Source: Streptomyces sp. MJM8645 (GTDB lineage: Bacteria > Actinomycetota > Actinomycetes > Streptomycetales > Streptomycetaceae). Taken from it: 64,000 bases of DNA. The position numbers were made by a program, and so were the translations under genes. Location of the stretch: the NCBI RefSeq assembly GCF_001625365.1, contig NZ_LJJF01000002.1:868001-932000 (forward strand), written 5' to 3'. This document shows, piece after piece, positions 24,484 through 32,961 of this stretch (its first letter is position 1; the number at the start of each line of letters is the position of its first letter). Below the pieces are notes generated by a model. The model was not told where the DNA came from. It saw only the letters and a program-made list of their open reading frames with translations, and did not search any database.

Positions 24484-25952
24484 CGGGCCAGCTCCCGTGC
24501 GCAGTACGCGGCGGCCGCCGCCCGGTCGGGCTTGCGGGAGCGGCCCGCGAGCGGGACCTCGCCGAACAGGACGGCGTCCGGCCGGGCCGCTGCCATCCGG
24601 TCGAGCGGCCCGCGCAGGGCCTCGCGCAGGCGTCGCGGGTCGGTGCCCGGCGCCGGCTGGACGAGGGCGACCAGCCGCTCGTCGCCGTCCCCGGCCGGAA
24701 CGCCCACCAGGACGGCGAGTTCGACGCCCGGCAGGTGCAGCGCCGGTTCGTACAGGCCGGGGTAGATGTTCTCGGCGCGGCGCAGCACCATGTCCTTGAG
24801 GCGGCCGGCGAGGACGATCCGTCCGTCGGGGGTGAGGGCGGCACGGTCGCCGGTGCGCACCCAGGGGTCGGGGTCCTCGCCGAGGTAGCGGTGGCGGGCG
24901 CCCGGGCCGGTGAGTAGCAGTTCACCGCCGGTGGCGATCCGGGCGCGGACGCCGGGCAGGGGGGCTCCGACCAGGTCGCCGTCCCCGTCGTGGGCGCTCT
25001 TGTCCGCCTCCTCGACGGCGGCGGCCGGGAACAGTTCGGTGAGCGCGTAGACGCTCCAGGCCTGGTGGGCGCCGGACTGTTTGACCCGGCGCAGCAGGGC
25101 GGCGTCGGCGGGGGCGGAGCCCGTCCACACCCGGCCGGTGAAGCGGGCACCGGCGGCGAGGGCGGCGCGCAGTTGCGGTGGGGTGAGGTAGGTGTGGGCG
25201 GGGTCGAGCCGGGCGAGTTGGCGGCCGAGCGCGGCGGGGCGGCGGGCGGGCAGCACGACGGCGGCGCCCGCGGCGAGGGCCGGGACGAGGACGAAGAACG
25301 TCCCGCCGAGGACGACCGTCCCGGGACGCGGGTCGACCAGGTCGGCGACGGTGCGCAGCCCGGCGGCCAGCCCGTCCCGGGTGTGGACGACGGCGCGCGG
25401 GCGGGCGGTGGTGCCCGAGGTGAAGACGATCACCGCGTCCGTTTCCGGGCCGCCGTCAGGCCGGGCGGGCGGGGTCGCGCCGGCAGGGCGCAGGTGCGGC
25501 GCGCAGCCGGGCAGGCGGCGGCCCAGGGTGGCGACCGGGCCGAGTGCGGTGAGGCGGGGCAGGGCGAGGTCGGCGCGGCGGGCGAGCGGCCCGGCCCAGC
25601 CGGCCACCGCCTGGGCGGCGGCGTCGGCGAGGACGAGATCAGGGCGGGCCAGGGTGAGCCGGGCGGCGAGCACGTCGGGCCCGGCGGTCGGGTCGAGGAC
25701 GGCGATGCGCAGGCCCAGCCGGTGCGCGGCGAGCATGACGGCCAGTGCGCGCGGTCCGGGCCGGACGGCGACGCCGACGGTGTCGCCGGGGCCGAGGCCG
25801 TGGGCGTGCAGCGCGGCGGCGTAGCCGTCGGCCAGGTCGGCGAGTTCGCCGCGGCGGATCACCGGGCGGACGGTGCCCAGGCGGGTGTGGCGCAGGACGG
25901 CGGGCCGGTCGGGGTGGTCGGTGCGCAGGGCGTGGGTGAGCCGGTCGAGCAT
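24480..25952 (-). CDS. ANL-superfamily AMP-forming enzyme (OleC-like acyl ligase)
   Basis: A 490-residue adenylate-forming enzyme. VIVFTSGTTARPRAVVHT near 178 is the P-loop, VYALTELFP the A5 motif, WVRTGDRAALTPDGRIVLAGRLKDMVLRR the hinge, and RSRKPDR the C-terminal Lys region. Beside OleA- and OleD-like genes the best parallel is OleC, which turns a beta-hydroxy acid into a beta-lactone, but it is shorter than typical OleC. A fatty acyl-AMP ligase is the alternative. AAGGA lies 7 nt before the ATG. Confidence 0.8.
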   Translation of the reverse strand: MLDRLTHALRTDHPDRPAVLRHTRLGTVRPVIRRGELADLADGYAAALHAHGLGPGDTVGVAVRPGPRALAVMLAAHRLGLRIAVLDPTAGPDVLAARLTLARPDLVLADAAAQAVAGWAGPLARRADLALPRLTALGPVATLGRRLPGCAPHLRPAGATPPARPDGGPETDAVIVFTSGTTARPRAVVHTRDGLAAGLRTVADLVDPRPGTVVLGGTFFVLVPALAAGAAVVLPARRPAALGRQLARLDPAHTYLTPPQLRAALAAGARFTGRVWTGSAPADAALLRRVKQSGAHQAWSVYALTELFPAAAVEEADKSAHDGDGDLVGAPLPGVRARIATGGELLLTGPGARHRYLGEDPDPWVRTGDRAALTPDGRIVLAGRLKDMVLRRAENIYPGLYEPALHLPGVELAVLVGVPAGDGDERLVALVQPAPGTDPRRLREALRGPLDRMAAARPDAVLFGEVPLAGRSRKPDRAAAAAYCARELAR

Positions 25953-26061
25953 GGCGGGGTCCTTCGGCGGGCTGCGGAGCGGAACGGAGCGGGTCCGGTC
26001 GGGAAAGGGTCGGCAAGGAGCGAGGCGCGCGCGGCGCCGGGCGCACGGGGCGCGCGCGCTG

Positions 26062-26805
26062 TCAGCGCACGTCGACGGCGCGCGGCCCCGCGCCGCGCTC
26101 CAGGTACCAGCGCGCGGTGCCCACCACGCCGTACGCGCGGATGCGCCGGGTGGAGTTCTGCACCACCATGTCGCGGCGGCGCACCACCGCCGTGGTGTGC
26201 CGGCGGACCCTGTTGAGGAACGCCCGGTCGGTGGGTGAGGGCCGCCGGGGCATGCCGCCGACGGCGAGGTAGAGCTCGGCGGTGATCGCCATGTTGTTGC
26301 CCGCGTGCATCCGGTACGGGGTCAGGTAGCCGTGTCGGCGGCGGTGGGCGGGCCGGATCCGGCCGAAGAAGGCGCCGAGCGCGACCAGCACCAGGAACAC
26401 CGCGCGCCCGACCGGGCCGTGCTCGTCGTGGCGGGCGGTGACCCGGCCGCAGACCAGCCCACCGGAGGCGACCAGCCCTGCCCGGGCCGCGGCCGTCCAA
26501 CCGGGTTCGGGCAGGCAGTCGGCGTCGGTGCGGGCGAGCAGGGTGGCGCCGTGGGCGACGGCGTGCCGGAAGGCGGTGTCCACTGCGGAGCCGACGCCCT
26601 TCTCCGGCTCGACCACCACCTCGACCGGGAACGGCGCGTGGGCGGCGAAGGCGCGCGCCAGGGCGACGGTGCCGTCGGTGGAGCCGTTGTCGGCGACGAG
26701 CAGGGTGAAGTCGCGGTCGCGCTGGGCGGCGAGGGCGCGCAGCACGCCCTCGATCCGGGCCTCCTCCTGGTAGGCGGGGACCACCACCCACAGGTCGGTC
26801 CTCAC
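26062..26805 (-). CDS. Family 2 glycosyltransferase
   Basis: A 247-residue GT-A fold enzyme: VVVPAYQEEARIEGVLRAL at the start, VADNGSTDGTVALARAF, then LARTDADCLPEPGW with the metal-binding DxD. A hydrophobic stretch (AVFLVLVALGAFF) near 155 may associate with the membrane. It would transfer a sugar from a nucleotide donor, perhaps on to the acyl product of the operon. The GTG start overlaps the KAS III stop (GTGA). The acceptor is unknown. Confidence 0.85.
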   Translation of the reverse strand: MRTDLWVVVPAYQEEARIEGVLRALAAQRDRDFTLLVADNGSTDGTVALARAFAAHAPFPVEVVVEPEKGVGSAVDTAFRHAVAHGATLLARTDADCLPEPGWTAAARAGLVASGGLVCGRVTARHDEHGPVGRAVFLVLVALGAFFGRIRPAHRRRHGYLTPYRMHAGNNMAITAELYLAVGGMPRRPSPTDRAFLNRVRRHTTAVVRRRDMVVQNSTRRIRAYGVVGTARWYLERGAGPRAVDVR

Positions 26806-27815
26806 GATGCCTCCCAGACCATGGTCATGAGGCTGACGCCGCCGCCGAGCCCGATCAGCAGCACCTTGTCGCCGGGCGCCAACGTGTCGCGTATTCGGTC
26901 GAGTTGCACGCCCAGCGTGGCACTGGCGACGTTGCCGAGTTCCGGCACGGTCAGGACCAGCTTCCCGGCCGGCACCCCGGTCAGCTCGACGAAGCGTTCC
27001 AGGTAGGGGATCGTCACCTGGTGCACCAGCACCCGGGCGTAGTCGTCCCAGCCGAGGCCGGTGCGGGCGGCGAGCCGGGCCAGGGCCGCGGGGCCGATCT
27101 CCTCGAAGATGCCGCGCAGTTCCTTGCCGCCGCCCCGGAAGTAGCTGTACTCGTCGCCGCGCGGGTGGCGGGAGCCGCCGCCGGGGATGCCACCGGCCGG
27201 CCAGTGCTCGGAGGCCGTCTCCGTCCCGACGTCGAGGATGCCGCCCCGCTCCACGGCCTCGACGACGACGGCCGCCCCGGCGTCGCCGAAGGTGTAGCCG
27301 GCGAAGCCGTCCCGGAACTCCGCCGGGGAGGACGGCGTGCGGAGCATGGCCCGACTGGGCGTCTCGCCGGTGACGACCAGGGCACGCCGGGCCCGGCCGG
27401 CCAGGATCATCGCGCGGGCCAGGTCGATCCCGTTGAGGAAGCTGTTGCAGGCGTTGCTGACATCCAACGCATGCGCACGGGTGCCGAGTTCGGCCTGCAC
27501 GATGTGGGCGGTGGCGGGCTCGCACACGTCCCGGGTCGCGGAGGCGAACAGCAGCAGGTCCACGTCCTGCGGGCGCAGCCCCCGGGCGGCGAGGGCGCGT
27601 CGGGCGGCGCCGACCGCGAGGGTGGAGGCGTACTCGCCGTCGGCGGCGAAGTGCCGGGTGCGGATGCCGGTCGCCTTCTCGAACATCCGCTCCGGCAGGG
27701 CGAGTCGGCCACCGGCGGTGACCTCGTCCTGGAGCTGCTGGGAGGTGAGCCGCCGGGCCGGCAGGTGGGAGCCGACGGCGGTGATGCCGATCCTCGGTGT
27801 TGCTGCTGGGTGCAT
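26802..27815 (-). CDS. KAS III/OleA-like thiolase-fold condensing enzyme
   Basis: A 337-residue condensing enzyme. DVSNACNSFLNGIDLAR carries the active-site Cys, VLVHQVTIPYLERF the His and ELGNVASATLG the Asn. The S-N-A-C context followed by F-L-N-G resembles OleA, which joins two acyl-CoAs head to head, more than FabH. It leads the operon with glycosyltransferase, AMP ligase, P450 and epimerase, so condensation of two acyl chains is plausible. The ATG at 27815 has GGAG 9 nt upstream. Confidence 0.85.
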   Translation of the reverse strand: MHPAATPRIGITAVGSHLPARRLTSQQLQDEVTAGGRLALPERMFEKATGIRTRHFAADGEYASTLAVGAARRALAARGLRPQDVDLLLFASATRDVCEPATAHIVQAELGTRAHALDVSNACNSFLNGIDLARAMILAGRARRALVVTGETPSRAMLRTPSSPAEFRDGFAGYTFGDAGAAVVVEAVERGGILDVGTETASEHWPAGGIPGGGSRHPRGDEYSYFRGGGKELRGIFEEIGPAALARLAARTGLGWDDYARVLVHQVTIPYLERFVELTGVPAGKLVLTVPELGNVASATLGVQLDRIRDTLAPGDKVLLIGLGGGVSLMTMVWEAS

Positions 27816-28089
27816 GCCCCCATGCTCCGGCGGCACGGCCGGGCCGGCCTGAGTACGGGTACTCAGGCCGGCCCGCCGGGCTACCCGATCATGTCTGTGC
27901 AGATGGACGAGGGACGGCTGCCGGGACTCCGGCACCTGCAGCACCTGCGGTGCCGTCACCGGTCCGGGTGGCTCCTCGCCGCACGGACCGACCAACTTCG
28001 CGTTACAGCCCCGCCGAGAGCCCGAGCCCTGTCATGATCGGCACGTTGCGTCTCGTAGATCCTCGATCCTCGGAAAACCAGGAGTGGCT

Positions 28090-28302
28090 GTGGCAGAGCG
28101 GCAGAACGGCACGGTGAAGTGGTTCAACGACGAGAAGGGCTACGGCTTCATCACCCCGGAGTCCGGAGCGGACCTGTTCGTTCACTTCCGGGCGATCCAG
28201 GGAAGCGGCTTCAAGTCCCTGGTTGAGGGCCAGAAGGTGACCTTCGTAGCGGTCCAGGGCCAGAAGGGGCTCCAGGCCGACGAGGTCCAGGTGGCGGAGT
28301 AG
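28090..28302 (+). CDS. Cold-shock domain protein (CspA family)
   Basis: A 70-residue protein. GTVKWFNDEKGYGFITPE and DLFVHFRAIQ are the RNP1 and RNP2 nucleic-acid-binding motifs of CspA proteins. It binds single-stranded RNA or DNA. I choose GTG 28090 over GTG 28084 because AGGAG (28080-28084) leaves a usable 5-nt spacing only for the former. Confidence 0.93.
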   Translation: MAERQNGTVKWFNDEKGYGFITPESGADLFVHFRAIQGSGFKSLVEGQKVTFVAVQGQKGLQADEVQVAE

Positions 28303-28308
28303 GAGCAG

Positions 28309-28380
28309 TTCCTCCCCTTCCTCCCCTTCCTCCCCTTCCTCCCCTTCCTCCCCTTCCTCCCCTTCCTCCCCTTCCTCCCT
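28309..28380 (+). repeat. 9-bp minisatellite, eight copies
   Basis: The unit TTCCTCCCC is repeated head to tail eight times; the last copy differs by one base. It starts 6 bp after the cold-shock stop codon and gives a pure pyrimidine tract on this strand. Copy number probably varies between strains. Confidence 0.9.
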
Positions 28381-28434
28381 CGAACCCCGGGCCCCGGTCC
28401 GAACGGGAGATGCGGGAGATGCGGGAGATCAAGT

Positions 28435-28469
28435 CCTGGGCGGCCTCTGTTCGATCGGGGCCGCCCAGG
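28435..28469. terminator. Intrinsic-type hairpin between convergent genes
   Basis: CCTGGGCGGCC (28435-28445) pairs perfectly with GGCCGCCCAGG (28459-28469) across a 13-nt loop. It lies between the convergent cold-shock and zinc-ribbon genes and could end transcription from either side. No strong U-tract is present, which is usual in Streptomyces. Confidence 0.65.
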
Positions 28470-28494
28470 CCGTTCTGGACGGCTCGCCGGGCGG

Positions 28495-28917
28495 TCAGCC
28501 GCCCAACGTCTCGACGGTCACCGCGACTGAGCGGTCCTGGAGGGCGGCGGCGGTGAACTCCACTTCGACGAGCGTACCCGCCAGACTAGCCGTCTTCAGC
28601 TCAACGGCCATCGCCCGTGCCTGCGCCAGTGCCAGCCCGTGGGCCTCGCGCAGGGCTCGCAGCACCGGGACGAGGCTCAGCTCGGGCTGTACGAGGTGAA
28701 GGCGCGCCAGTCCGTGCTTCGCCAGTAGCGCCTGGCGGATCTCCTCGGGTGTCGGCCCGCCGTCGCCCTCCTCGCACCAGGCCGCAGAGCAGGTCCGGCA
28801 GGAGGCCTCGGTACCCCAGCACAGCCGTCCGCGGTCCAGGAACTGGCCGACATCGCGGACCAGCGCACCGCCGCAGTCCGCGCATTGTGTCGTGATCTTC
28901 GCACCCTGAGTGATCAT
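28495..28917 (-). CDS. Hypothetical zinc-ribbon protein
   Basis: A 140-residue protein of unknown function. CADCGG near residue 12 and CRTC near 41 form a likely four-Cys zinc site. The C-terminal half (VLRALREAHGLALAQARAMAVEL) is helical and somewhat like the ribosomal L7/L12 C-terminal fold. GGGGAG precedes the ATG. There is no operon partner. Confidence 0.65.
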   Translation of the reverse strand: MITQGAKITTQCADCGGALVRDVGQFLDRGRLCWGTEASCRTCSAAWCEEGDGGPTPEEIRQALLAKHGLARLHLVQPELSLVPVLRALREAHGLALAQARAMAVELKTASLAGTLVEVEFTAAALQDRSVAVTVETLGG

Positions 28918-29020
28918 CAGACTCCCCGCCGTCGCTCGTCGTTGCGCGGATCGTCCCGCATCTACGCGTGCCCGTCGACCATCGACTATCGCCCATCGAC
29001 CGTCGTTCCTCGGCGAGGCC

Positions 29021-30055
29021 TCAGCCGCGCCGGGTGCCGCCTGGCCGGTTGCGGTGGCGGCCGACGGTGCCGACGCGTTTGAGGGTCCGGACGATCGGGG
29101 CGGTCTCGACCGTGTCGACGCCCGGGAGGGCGCCGAGACGGTCGGTCAGGTAGTCATACAGGTACTCGTCGTCGGGGCAGAGGACGGCGGCGAGGAGGTT
29201 GGTCCGCCCCGTGGTGGCTGCGGCGTAGGCGACTTCGGGGTGTTCGGCCAGGGCTGCGCCGACGGCGGCGAGGTGCGAGGGCCGCACCGACATCCAGATC
29301 GCGGTGGTGGTCGGGCTGCCCAATAGCCGCTCGTCGACGTCCACGACGAAGAAGAGCGCTCCGGCCGCGCGCAGGTGGGCGATCCGGCGGCGCACCGTCG
29401 ACTCGTGGCAGCGGCCCTCGGCGGCCAGCGCCGCGTACGTCGTACGGCCGTCGCGGGCCAGGGCGGCGAGCAGCGTGTGGTCGAGGTCGGTGAGCTCCAA
29501 CGGCGACGGCGACGACGACAGCCGCCCATCGGGGGGCGGGAACGTTGGGGGTGGGACGGCAGGAGGCGGGAACGCGGGGGCGAGCGCGTCCCGCTGGTCC
29601 TGGTCCAGCTCGCAGGTCAGGGCGCCCCAGGTGGTCGGGCCGCCCTTGAACAGCCGCAGCACGCGCTGCGCGGTGATCGAGGTGACCCCCGGGAGCCGAT
29701 CGAGCAGGTGCACCGGCGCGTCCTGGGCGCGGTCCCGGTGCGCCACCAGATGGCAGATGATCTCGGTGGCGCCGGAGGCGACCTGGACCCACCGCGTGTC
29801 CTCCCGCGCGGCCAGGGCCCGGGCCAGGCCGAGCGACGCGCCGGGGGCGGACTGCAACCGCAGCGCCCACACGGTCTGCCCGACCGGCCGGGGGTTGAGC
29901 CTGCCGATGACGCGCAGCCCGGCGCTCTCGCACAGCGCGGCGTAGCGGCGGGCGACGACCTGCTCGGAGACGCCCAGCACCGAGGCGATCCGACGCAGGG
30001 GGGCGCGCCCGTCGATCTGGAGGGCGTGGATCAGCCGGAGATTGAGGGATTCCAC
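29021..30055 (-). CDS. Two-module Lrp/AsnC-family transcriptional regulator
   Basis: A 344-residue protein, about twice the normal Lrp length, with two AsnC-type modules. The first helix-turn-helix is APLRRIASVLGVSEQVVARRY near 18-38; the second is TTYAALAAEGRCHESTVRRRI near 195-215. Each is followed by a ligand-binding-type domain (the second with VAYAAATTGRTNLLAAVLC). A Pro-rich linker joins them. It is transcribed away from ubiD across a 214-bp gap and most likely senses an aromatic acid and controls ubiD-ubiX. The start is GTG. Confidence 0.85.
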   Translation of the reverse strand: MESLNLRLIHALQIDGRAPLRRIASVLGVSEQVVARRYAALCESAGLRVIGRLNPRPVGQTVWALRLQSAPGASLGLARALAAREDTRWVQVASGATEIICHLVAHRDRAQDAPVHLLDRLPGVTSITAQRVLRLFKGGPTTWGALTCELDQDQRDALAPAFPPPAVPPPTFPPPDGRLSSSPSPLELTDLDHTLLAALARDGRTTYAALAAEGRCHESTVRRRIAHLRAAGALFFVVDVDERLLGSPTTTAIWMSVRPSHLAAVGAALAEHPEVAYAAATTGRTNLLAAVLCPDDEYLYDYLTDRLGALPGVDTVETAPIVRTLKRVGTVGRHRNRPGGTRRG

Positions 30056-30269
30056 GGATCCAGACCCTACCCGGGGCGGTATCCGGCACGTACGCCCGGA
30101 CTCGTTGCGCCCGCTCGCGGCCGATCCGGATCATCGGTGCGCAGGCCGACGCGGCACCTGTCCGCGCGGAACTGCGATCCCCGTGGCGGCCGCGCCGCGG
30201 CTCGGCCGCCACCCGCGAGGAAGAGGAGGAGGGGAGACCCGGGCACACCACCCGGCTCCCCGACGGCAG
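30056..30269. promoter_or_regulatory. Divergent promoter region, Lrp-type regulator and ubiD
   Basis: The 214-bp gap between the divergent regulator and ubiD genes must hold both promoters and the likely regulator sites. I could not identify a clear operator; the stretch is GC-rich with purine-rich runs near 30217-30238. Confidence 0.4.
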
Positions 30270-31709
30270 ATGAGCGCATTCCGTGATCTTCGGCATTACA
30301 TCGACCACCTGACCGAGGTCCTCGGGAAGGACGAAGTCCTCCAGATCGACGGCGCCGACCGGGACCTGGACATCGGAGGCATCACCGAACTGCTGGCGGA
30401 GCGGGAAGGCCCCGCCCTGATGTTCGACAACATTCCGGGATTCCCCACGGGGTACCGGGTGTTCACCAACTTCATGGGGACGCCCGCCCGCACCGCGGTG
30501 GCGCTCGGGCTGCCGCACGACACCGCCGAGCTCGACATCGTGCGGGCCTGGAAGGACCTCAGCAAGCGGATCGAGCCCGTTCCCCCCGTGGAGGTCGCCA
30601 CCGGCCCGGTCCTGGAGAACGTCCTGGTCGGCGAGGACGTGGACCTCGGGATCTTCCCCACCCCGCGCTGGCACGACAGGGACGGCGGCCGCTACATCGG
30701 CACCGCCTGCATGGTGATCACCCGTGACCCCGACAGCGGCTGGGTCAACGTCGGCACCTACCGGGCCTGCGTCCAGGGCCGCGACCGGTTGTCGCTGTGG
30801 ATGCTCGGCAACCGGCACGCCAAGGCGATCGCCGAGAAGTACTGGGCGCGCGGCCGGACCTGCCCGATCGCCGTGGTGGTCGGCCAGGACCCGATCCTGT
30901 CGACCGCCGCCGCGATCGCCGCACCGTCTGGGATGTCGGAGTACGACCTGGCGGGCGGGCTGCGCGGGGAGGGCGTCGAGGTCCTGTACGCGCCGGGCAG
31001 CGAGCTTCCGATCCCGGCGCACGCCGAGATCGTGATCGAGGGCGAACTGCCGCCGGTCGAGGAGGAGTCCGTCCTGGAGGGCCCCTTCGGGGAGTGGACC
31101 GGCTACTACACGCACTCGGGCCAGGAGACCGTCGTCCGGGTCACCCGGATCCTGCACCGCGACGACCCGATCATCCTGGGCGCACCGCCGATGCTGCCGA
31201 CCATCCCGGCCGGCGACCAGGCCGTTCCGCTCTACTCGGCGTCGCTGACCTGGGACCACCTGGAAGCGTCCGGCGTGCAGAACGTCAAGGGCGTGTGGGC
31301 CTACGCCCGGCAGCTCCTGATGGTCGTCTCCATCGAGCAGACCGGCGCGGGGGACGCCATGCACGCGCTGCTGGCGGCGGCCGGGCGCAAGCGCACGGGC
31401 GGCATGGAACGGTACTTCGTCGTGGTCGACGAGGACATCGACATCACCGACATCAACCACGTGCTGTGGGCGATGTTCACCCGCGTCCACCCGACCGAGT
31501 CCATCCAGGTCCTGCGCGCGCCGACCACCGCCATCGACCCGCGGCTCGCACCCGACAAGCTCGCCGCCGGCGACCTGTCGATGGGCATCGTGCTCATCGA
31601 CGCGTGCAAGCCATTCGCGTGGAAGGACCGGTACCCGGCGGCCAACCGCGTCGACCAGGCCACCCGCGAGCGGCTGCGCGAACGCTGGGCGGGCGTCCTG
31701 GCGCTGTAG
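30270..31709 (+). CDS. ubiD: UbiD-family prenylated-FMN decarboxylase
   Basis: A 479-residue UbiD enzyme. GTYRACVQGRDRLSL holds the Arg that contacts prFMN and substrate, and LEGPFGEWTGYY the E-x-x-x-G-E active-site pair. Such enzymes decarboxylate aromatic or alpha,beta-unsaturated acids. The operon with ubiX and a divergent AsnC-type regulator suggests phenolic or aromatic acid decarboxylation, as in vanillate/4-hydroxybenzoate systems, but the small third subunit gene of those operons is missing. The ATG at 30270 gives the full domain. Confidence 0.9.
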   Translation: MSAFRDLRHYIDHLTEVLGKDEVLQIDGADRDLDIGGITELLAEREGPALMFDNIPGFPTGYRVFTNFMGTPARTAVALGLPHDTAELDIVRAWKDLSKRIEPVPPVEVATGPVLENVLVGEDVDLGIFPTPRWHDRDGGRYIGTACMVITRDPDSGWVNVGTYRACVQGRDRLSLWMLGNRHAKAIAEKYWARGRTCPIAVVVGQDPILSTAAAIAAPSGMSEYDLAGGLRGEGVEVLYAPGSELPIPAHAEIVIEGELPPVEEESVLEGPFGEWTGYYTHSGQETVVRVTRILHRDDPIILGAPPMLPTIPAGDQAVPLYSASLTWDHLEASGVQNVKGVWAYARQLLMVVSIEQTGAGDAMHALLAAAGRKRTGGMERYFVVVDEDIDITDINHVLWAMFTRVHPTESIQVLRAPTTAIDPRLAPDKLAAGDLSMGIVLIDACKPFAWKDRYPAANRVDQATRERLRERWAGVLAL

Positions 31710-31718
31710 CCCGCCGGA

Positions 31719-31747
31719 GAGGGGAGGGGACGGTGCGCCCCTCCCTC
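31719..31747 (+). promoter_or_regulatory. Intercistronic hairpin between ubiD and ubiX
   Basis: GAGGGGAGGGG (31719-31729) can pair with CCCCTCCCTC (31738-31747) with one bulge, in the 88-bp gap between the two genes. It may be an mRNA-stabilising or attenuating hairpin that lowers ubiX relative to ubiD. Confidence 0.4.
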
Positions 31748-31797
31748 ACCCTCACCCTCCGGGCCTTCCCCCCTTCCCCCTATGCCAGGAGCACATT

Positions 31798-32418
31798 GTG
31801 CCCGCCACACCCCCCACCACCCGCCTCGTCATCGGAGTCACCGGCGCCACCGGCGCCCCGATCGCCGCCCGCCTGCTACAGGTCCTGCGCGAGGCACCCC
31901 AGGTGGAGACCCACCTCGTCCTGAGCACCTGGGCCCGCTCCACCATCGAGGTGGAGACGCCCTACAGCGCCCGGCACTTCGCCGAACTCGCCGACGTGAC
32001 ACACAAGTTCGGCGACCTCGGCGCCACCATCTCCTCCGGCTCCTACCCGGTCGCGGGGATGGCCATCGTCCCGTGCAGCATGAAGACGCTCGCGGCCGTC
32101 CGGCACGGCATGGCCGACAACCTCATCACCCGCGCCGCCGACGTCACCCTCAAGGAACGGCGCCCACTGGTCCTCGTGCCCCGGGAGACGCCCCTCAACG
32201 AGATCCACCTGGAGAACATGCTCGCGCTCTCCCGGATGGGCGTACGCATCGTCCCCCCGATGCCGGCCTTCTACGACACCCCGAACGGCATCAGCGACCT
32301 CGTCGACCACATCGTCATGCGCATCCTCGACCAATTCGACCTCCCCGCAGGCACCGCCGACATCGCAGAACGCTGGCAGGGCCTGGCCGACACCCGCCAC
32401 CACCACCCCGCCTCCTAG
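31798..32418 (+). CDS. ubiX: UbiX-family flavin prenyltransferase
   Basis: A 206-residue flavoprotein: VIGVTGATGAPIAARLLQVL at the N-terminus binds the FMN phosphate, then YPVAGMAIVPCSMKTLAAVRHG, PLVLVPRETPLNEIHLENML and PPMPAFYDTPN. UbiX prenylates FMN to make the prFMN cofactor of UbiD. The GTG start has AGGAG 6 nt upstream. Confidence 0.93.
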   Translation: MPATPPTTRLVIGVTGATGAPIAARLLQVLREAPQVETHLVLSTWARSTIEVETPYSARHFAELADVTHKFGDLGATISSGSYPVAGMAIVPCSMKTLAAVRHGMADNLITRAADVTLKERRPLVLVPRETPLNEIHLENMLALSRMGVRIVPPMPAFYDTPNGISDLVDHIVMRILDQFDLPAGTADIAERWQGLADTRHHHPAS

Positions 32419-32454
32419 CGCCGCGCGGCACACCCGCCCGCTACGAAAAACCAC

Positions 32455-32496
32455 AGCGCTGGTCGCAGCCACCCACGTGTGGCCGCGACCAGCGCT
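32455..32496. terminator. Strong bidirectional terminator hairpin
   Basis: AGCGCTGGTCGC at 32455 pairs perfectly with GCGACCAGCGCT ending at 32496, with an inner GCCAC/GTGGC stem. An A-run (32445-32449) lies upstream and TTT downstream, so it can work in both directions. It separates convergent ubiX and the RidA gene. Confidence 0.85.
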
Positions 32497-32504
32497 TTCC
32501 GGAA

Positions 32505-32894
32505 TCAGTCGAGGATGGCGTCGATCTCCACTTCAACGAGCCATTCGGGATCGATGAAGCGTGAGACCTCAACGACGGTGCAGACCGGACGGACCGACGC
32601 GAACCGCTCCCCGTGCGCTCGCGCGGCCTCCTTCCAACGCGTCACATCGGTGAGCATGAGACGGGTCCGCACAACGTCCCCCAACGATGCCCCCGCCTCC
32701 TTCAGCGCGGCCTCCGCGATGTCCAGACACCTGACGGTCTGGGCGTACACATCGCCCTTCCCCACGGTCGTCCCACCGTCCCCGATGGGAGCAGTCCCCG
32801 CGACTGCAACGTGTGACCCCTTGCGGACTGCCCGGGAAAAGCCGATCTGGGGTTCGAGGAGCGAGCCGGAACTGACTATCTGCCGATGATCCAT
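32505..32894 (-). CDS. RidA/YjgF-family protein
   Basis: A 129-residue protein of the Rid superfamily: VRKGSHVAVAGTAPIG, AQTVRCLDIAEAALKEAGASLGDVVRTRLMLTD and the C-terminal P-CTVVEVSRFIDPEWLVEVEIDA. The Arg in VVRTR is the residue that binds the carboxylate of imine substrates in RidA. It probably hydrolyses reactive enamines/imines. ATG 32894 fits the family N-terminus. Confidence 0.9.
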   Translation of the reverse strand: MDHRQIVSSGSLLEPQIGFSRAVRKGSHVAVAGTAPIGDGGTTVGKGDVYAQTVRCLDIAEAALKEAGASLGDVVRTRLMLTDVTRWKEAARAHGERFASVRPVCTVVEVSRFIDPEWLVEVEIDAILD

Positions 32895-32961
32895 CGCACC
32901 ATGCTCCCAGAGCACCGCACATCTGAAAACAGGCCCTCCACCGGGCACTTCGCCCCTGAAG

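Noticed and set aside
29154..31490. A 778-codon minus-strand open frame across ubiD and the Lrp-type gene
   Set aside because: It is antisense to ubiD and out of frame with the regulator; no start signal or domain is seen.
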